A stretch of 64,000 bases of DNA. Origin: Solimonas sp040754295. GTDB lineage: Bacteria; Pseudomonadota; Gammaproteobacteria; Nevskiales; Nevskiaceae. Both the position numbers and the translations under genes were made by a program. Below the pieces are notes generated by a model that saw nothing but the letters and a program-made list of their open reading frames with translations, was not told the DNA's origin and made no database searches. The stretch covers positions 4,825 through 68,824 of the forward strand of contig JBFMCQ010000013.1 of the NCBI GenBank assembly GCA_040754295.1. The letters are read 5' to 3'. Below are positions 62,301 through 64,000 of the stretch, piece after piece; positions within the stretch are counted from its first letter, which is position 1, and every line of letters begins with the position of its first letter.

Positions 62301-64000
62301 CGGGCGAGCTGCTGCTGCAGGCGCGCGCCACCGACGATCAGGGGCGCGAAGCCGTGTCGGTGCTGTCGCTGTGGGTCGCCGGCGACGACGATCTCTGGTT
62401 CGCGCAGCAGCCGCTCAACCGCATGGACCTGCTGCCGGAGCGCCAGGAATACGCGCCGGACGAGGTCGCGCGCTTCCAGGTGCGCATGCCGTTCCGCGAG
62501 GCGACCGCGCTGGTCAGCGTGCAGCGCGAGGGCGTGATCGACCATTTCGTGACGCAGCTGAGCGCACGCGCGCCGGTGGTCGAGGTGCCGCTCAAGGGCA
62601 GCTATGCCCCCAATGTGTTCGTCTCGGTCCTCGCCGTGCGCGGGCGGCCCGACCTCAACTGGCTCGAGCGCCTGATCGCGCGGGCGCGGGCCTGGTGGGC
62701 CAAGCTCGTGCACGGCGAGCCGATCCCCGACACCGGGCCGACGGCGCTCGCCGATCTGTCGCGGCCGGCGTTCCGGCTCGGCCTCGCCAACATCGCCGTC
62801 GGCCTTCGCGAGCACCGGCTCGGCGTCGCCGTGCGCCCGGACCGGGAGGTCTACGACATCCGCGCCGTGGCCCAGGTCGAGGTTGCCGTGACCCGACCCG
62901 ACGGGCGCCCGGCCGCCGACGCCGAGATTGCGCTGGCCGCGGTCGACGAAGCCCTGCTGGAGCTGCAGCCGAATCCGTCCTGGGATCTGCTCGGCGCGAT
63001 GATGGCGCCGCGGCCGCTGTCGGTGCTGACTTCGACCGCGCAGCTGCAGGTCGTCGGCAAGCGCCGCTACGGCCGCAAGACCGCGCCGCCGGGCGGCGGC
63101 GGCGGCCGCATGGCGGCGCGCGAGCTGTTCGACAGCCTGCTGCTGTGGAAAGGGCGCGTGCAGCTCGACGCCGGCGGCCGCGCGCGCATCGACGTGCCGC
63201 TCAACGATGCGCTGAGCGCGTTTCGCATCGTCGCCGTCGCCAGCCGCGGCCTCGATCAGTTCGGCACCGGCAGCGCGACGATCCGCACGCACCAGGACCT
63301 GCAGCTGACCGCGGCGCTGCCGGCGGTGGTGCGCGAGAACGATCGTTTCCGCGCCGCATTCACGCTGCGCAACGCGGCACAGGCCGCGCTACGGGCCAGC
63401 GTGCGTGCCACGCTCGACGGCCAGGCGCTGCCCGAGCGCAGCGTCGACATTCCGCCCGGCGCGGCGCGCGAAGCGGCCTGGGACATCTCCGTCCCGGTCG
63501 GCCGCAGCACGCTGGAATGGGACGTCTGGGCCGAGGCCGGCAGCGCGCGCGACCGGCTCAAGCTCGGCACCGCGATCGTCGAGGCGCATCCAGTGCGCGT
63601 CTACCAGGCGACGCTGGCGCAGCTCGATGCGCCGCTGCAGCTGGTGGTCGCGCGTCCGTCCGAGGCCATCGCCGGCCGTGGCGGCATCCGCGTCGAGCTG
63701 ATGCAGCAGCTCGGCGGCTCGCTCGACGGCGTGCGCGAATACATGGACCGTTATCCGTGGACCTGCCTCGAGCAGCGTCTGTCGCAGGCCGTCGTGCTCG
63801 AGGACACGGCGGGCTGGGAGCGCGTGCGCGCCGAGCTGCCGCTGTATGCCGATGGCGACGGTCTGCTGCGCTACTACGCCGTGCCCTGGCTCGCCGGCAG
63901 CGACACGCTGACCGCATACGTGCTGTCGCTGACGCACGAGGCCGGCTGGGAGATCCCGCAGCCGACGCGGCAACGGCTGATCGAGGGCCTGCAGGGCGTC
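59399..64000 (+). CDS. Bacterial alpha-2-macroglobulin, 5' part (runs off window)
   Basis: An open frame of 1534 codons from ATG 59399 to the window edge. The signal peptide is RFLALAWLLAPVVAAGAEIE without a lipobox. The macroglobulin domains follow: a YfhM/YfaS-type MG region (RSLPYAGNDNIDENQVFILA), a bait-like segment, a Gly-rich stretch (APPGGGGGRMAARELF) and LLLWKGRVQLDAGGRARIDV. The thioester motif YPWTCLEQRL (Cys about 1456) is intact. Such proteins trap proteases in the periplasm, often with penicillin-binding protein PbpC encoded next; that gene would be beyond the edge. Confidence 0.92.
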   Translation, partial: MRFLALAWLLAPVVAAGAEIELFSPQGEVKDVRQVAVRFSEDVVDFGDPRLPAPFEVSCAAPGDGRWADARNWVYDFEHDLDAGLACTFKVADDFRDRRGRPLRGQQRFAFTTGGPAIRRSLPYAGNDNIDENQVFILALDAPATADSIEDQAWCEADGIGERIPLRVLSGDERRQLLEQRRQLGYAYLQFIVVRDADARVVGGGRIQSRQQLEAAESKLAVVQCRRTLPARHRVSLVWGAGIATAGGATTQQAQRLDFRVRDDFLARFSCRRASADADCLPMLPMAVEFTAPVDRALAERATLVSASGTTYRPEPLKEDRVETITFAGPFAERDRLTLSLPDGLVDDAGRTLANRERFPLEVKTDEAPPLAKFAGTFGILERLEGGILPVTLRNLDGSADGAASVAGRSLRIDDPRAIYGWMQKIDDATRPQWRDGDLVPPGTDSVLAGAGDALRLDVIKPGGARELEVVAIPLREPGLYVVELESPRLGRALNATERPYYVPTMALVTDLSVHLQWGLESSAVWVTRLHDGAVVANAAVEVLDACTGQTLWSGTTAADGVATIADGLPAPQAWTACNSYAPHDLLVAVRAGDDFSFALASWHDGITPGEFGNIASNLYGGAQGYAHSVLDRALYRAGETVSMKHYLRDPSMAGLRAATLAPDRLVIRHGGSGKSFELPLRFDAGGIAESSWTIPKDAPLGSYALELHAGTTEQRYSGSFRVEQYKLPTARAQIQGPRAPLIGAGEVQLDLDVSYLAGGGAAYLPVKLRTLQQAFTPQFKHYEAFRFGGEPVQEGLSEESAGGWLPEFDDSGQALPTATMPAQTLPLTLDRHGAARVTTPLVPSRVAQDLLAELEYADANGQILTVSRHLPLWPSRLNIGMRSEGWIASADGVDIKLVVLDTQGVPQRGVRVSVDVFLREVHSYRKRLVGGFYSYAHSRKTVRLPLDCQGRSDELGMLSCHLEPGVSGELLLQARATDDQGREAVSVLSLWVAGDDDLWFAQQPLNRMDLLPERQEYAPDEVARFQVRMPFREATALVSVQREGVIDHFVTQLSARAPVVEVPLKGSYAPNVFVSVLAVRGRPDLNWLERLIARARAWWAKLVHGEPIPDTGPTALADLSRPAFRLGLANIAVGLREHRLGVAVRPDREVYDIRAVAQVEVAVTRPDGRPAADAEIALAAVDEALLELQPNPSWDLLGAMMAPRPLSVLTSTAQLQVVGKRRYGRKTAPPGGGGGRMAARELFDSLLLWKGRVQLDAGGRARIDVPLNDALSAFRIVAVASRGLDQFGTGSATIRTHQDLQLTAALPAVVRENDRFRAAFTLRNAAQAALRASVRATLDGQALPERSVDIPPGAAREAAWDISVPVGRSTLEWDVWAEAGSARDRLKLGTAIVEAHPVRVYQATLAQLDAPLQLVVARPSEAIAGRGGIRVELMQQLGGSLDGVREYMDRYPWTCLEQRLSQAVVLEDTAGWERVRAELPLYADGDGLLRYYAVPWLAGSDTLTAYVLSLTHEAGWEIPQPTRQRLIEGLQGV

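Overview
The window is a high-GC (roughly two-thirds G+C), gene-dense piece of a draft bacterial chromosome with one 100-N scaffold gap (7313-7412). Family content and gene order point to a gammaproteobacterium near the Xanthomonadales/Nevskiales: a sufR-sufBCDS operon, an alaC-hom-thrC-recJ block, ppiD beside tRNA genes, fabI, a CioAB-like cydAB with a DUF2474 gene, dadA, and a bacterial alpha-2-macroglobulin. Several intergenic spaces also carry period-7 repeats. The taxonomic call is inference from families and style, not from a marker gene.

Layout. 1-2023: two membrane/hypothetical genes, a serine hydrolase and a 4-HBT thioesterase. 2082-7292: Fe-S cluster assembly operon (regulator, sufB, sufC, sufD, sufS) from a good sigma-70-type promoter, ending at the gap. 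7413-11484: a truncated Uma2-family gene, a large polytopic membrane protein and an M19-like lipoprotein. 11593-14083: an accessory island of toxin-antitoxin genes and remnants (RHH/PIN fragment, intact higBA, an MNT/HEPN pair whose HEPN gene has a one-base frameshift, a second RHH fragment fused to a DUF4160 fragment, and the tail of a YadA-like adhesin). About 186 bp of it occurs twice. 14170-18220: an orphan winged-helix regulator, a NarL-type response regulator, a CHASE hybrid histidine kinase and an HPt protein, which together could form a phosphorelay.

18363-24030: alaC, hom, thrC and recJ on the minus strand, with heptad repeats between genes. 24295-33216: nine tightly packed plus-strand genes encoding exported and lipid-anchored TPR proteins followed by ExbB/TolQ, two ExbD/TolR proteins and an AgmX/PglI-type TonB-like protein. 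This looks like a proton-motive-force-driven envelope machine and is the most substantial uncharacterised system here. 33367-37773: fabI, a dicarboxylate symporter, ppiD, tRNA-Lys(CTT) and tRNA-His(GTG). 38516-40725: an AT-rich promoter region, a 49-residue acidic peptide gene, a perfect terminator/attenuator and two cupin-like/HEAT proteins, a candidate peptide-centred operon.

40722-48390: a GGDEF(degenerate)-EAL protein, a HAD hydrolase, a DUF4382 lipoprotein, an ACT-domain protein, an Asp/Asn hydroxylase-like oxygenase divergent from an M14 carboxypeptidase-like protein, and a small lipoprotein. 48670-49868: envelope/stress proteins (BON, DUF1328, CsbD). 50074-53999: TM2 protein, SDR oxidoreductase, small lipoprotein, SelO and a small exported protein. 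54062-56581: cydA, cydB and DUF2474. 57282-64000: a pore-less voltage-sensor-like membrane protein, D-amino-acid dehydrogenase and the first 1534 codons of an alpha-2-macroglobulin with an intact CLEQ thioester motif.
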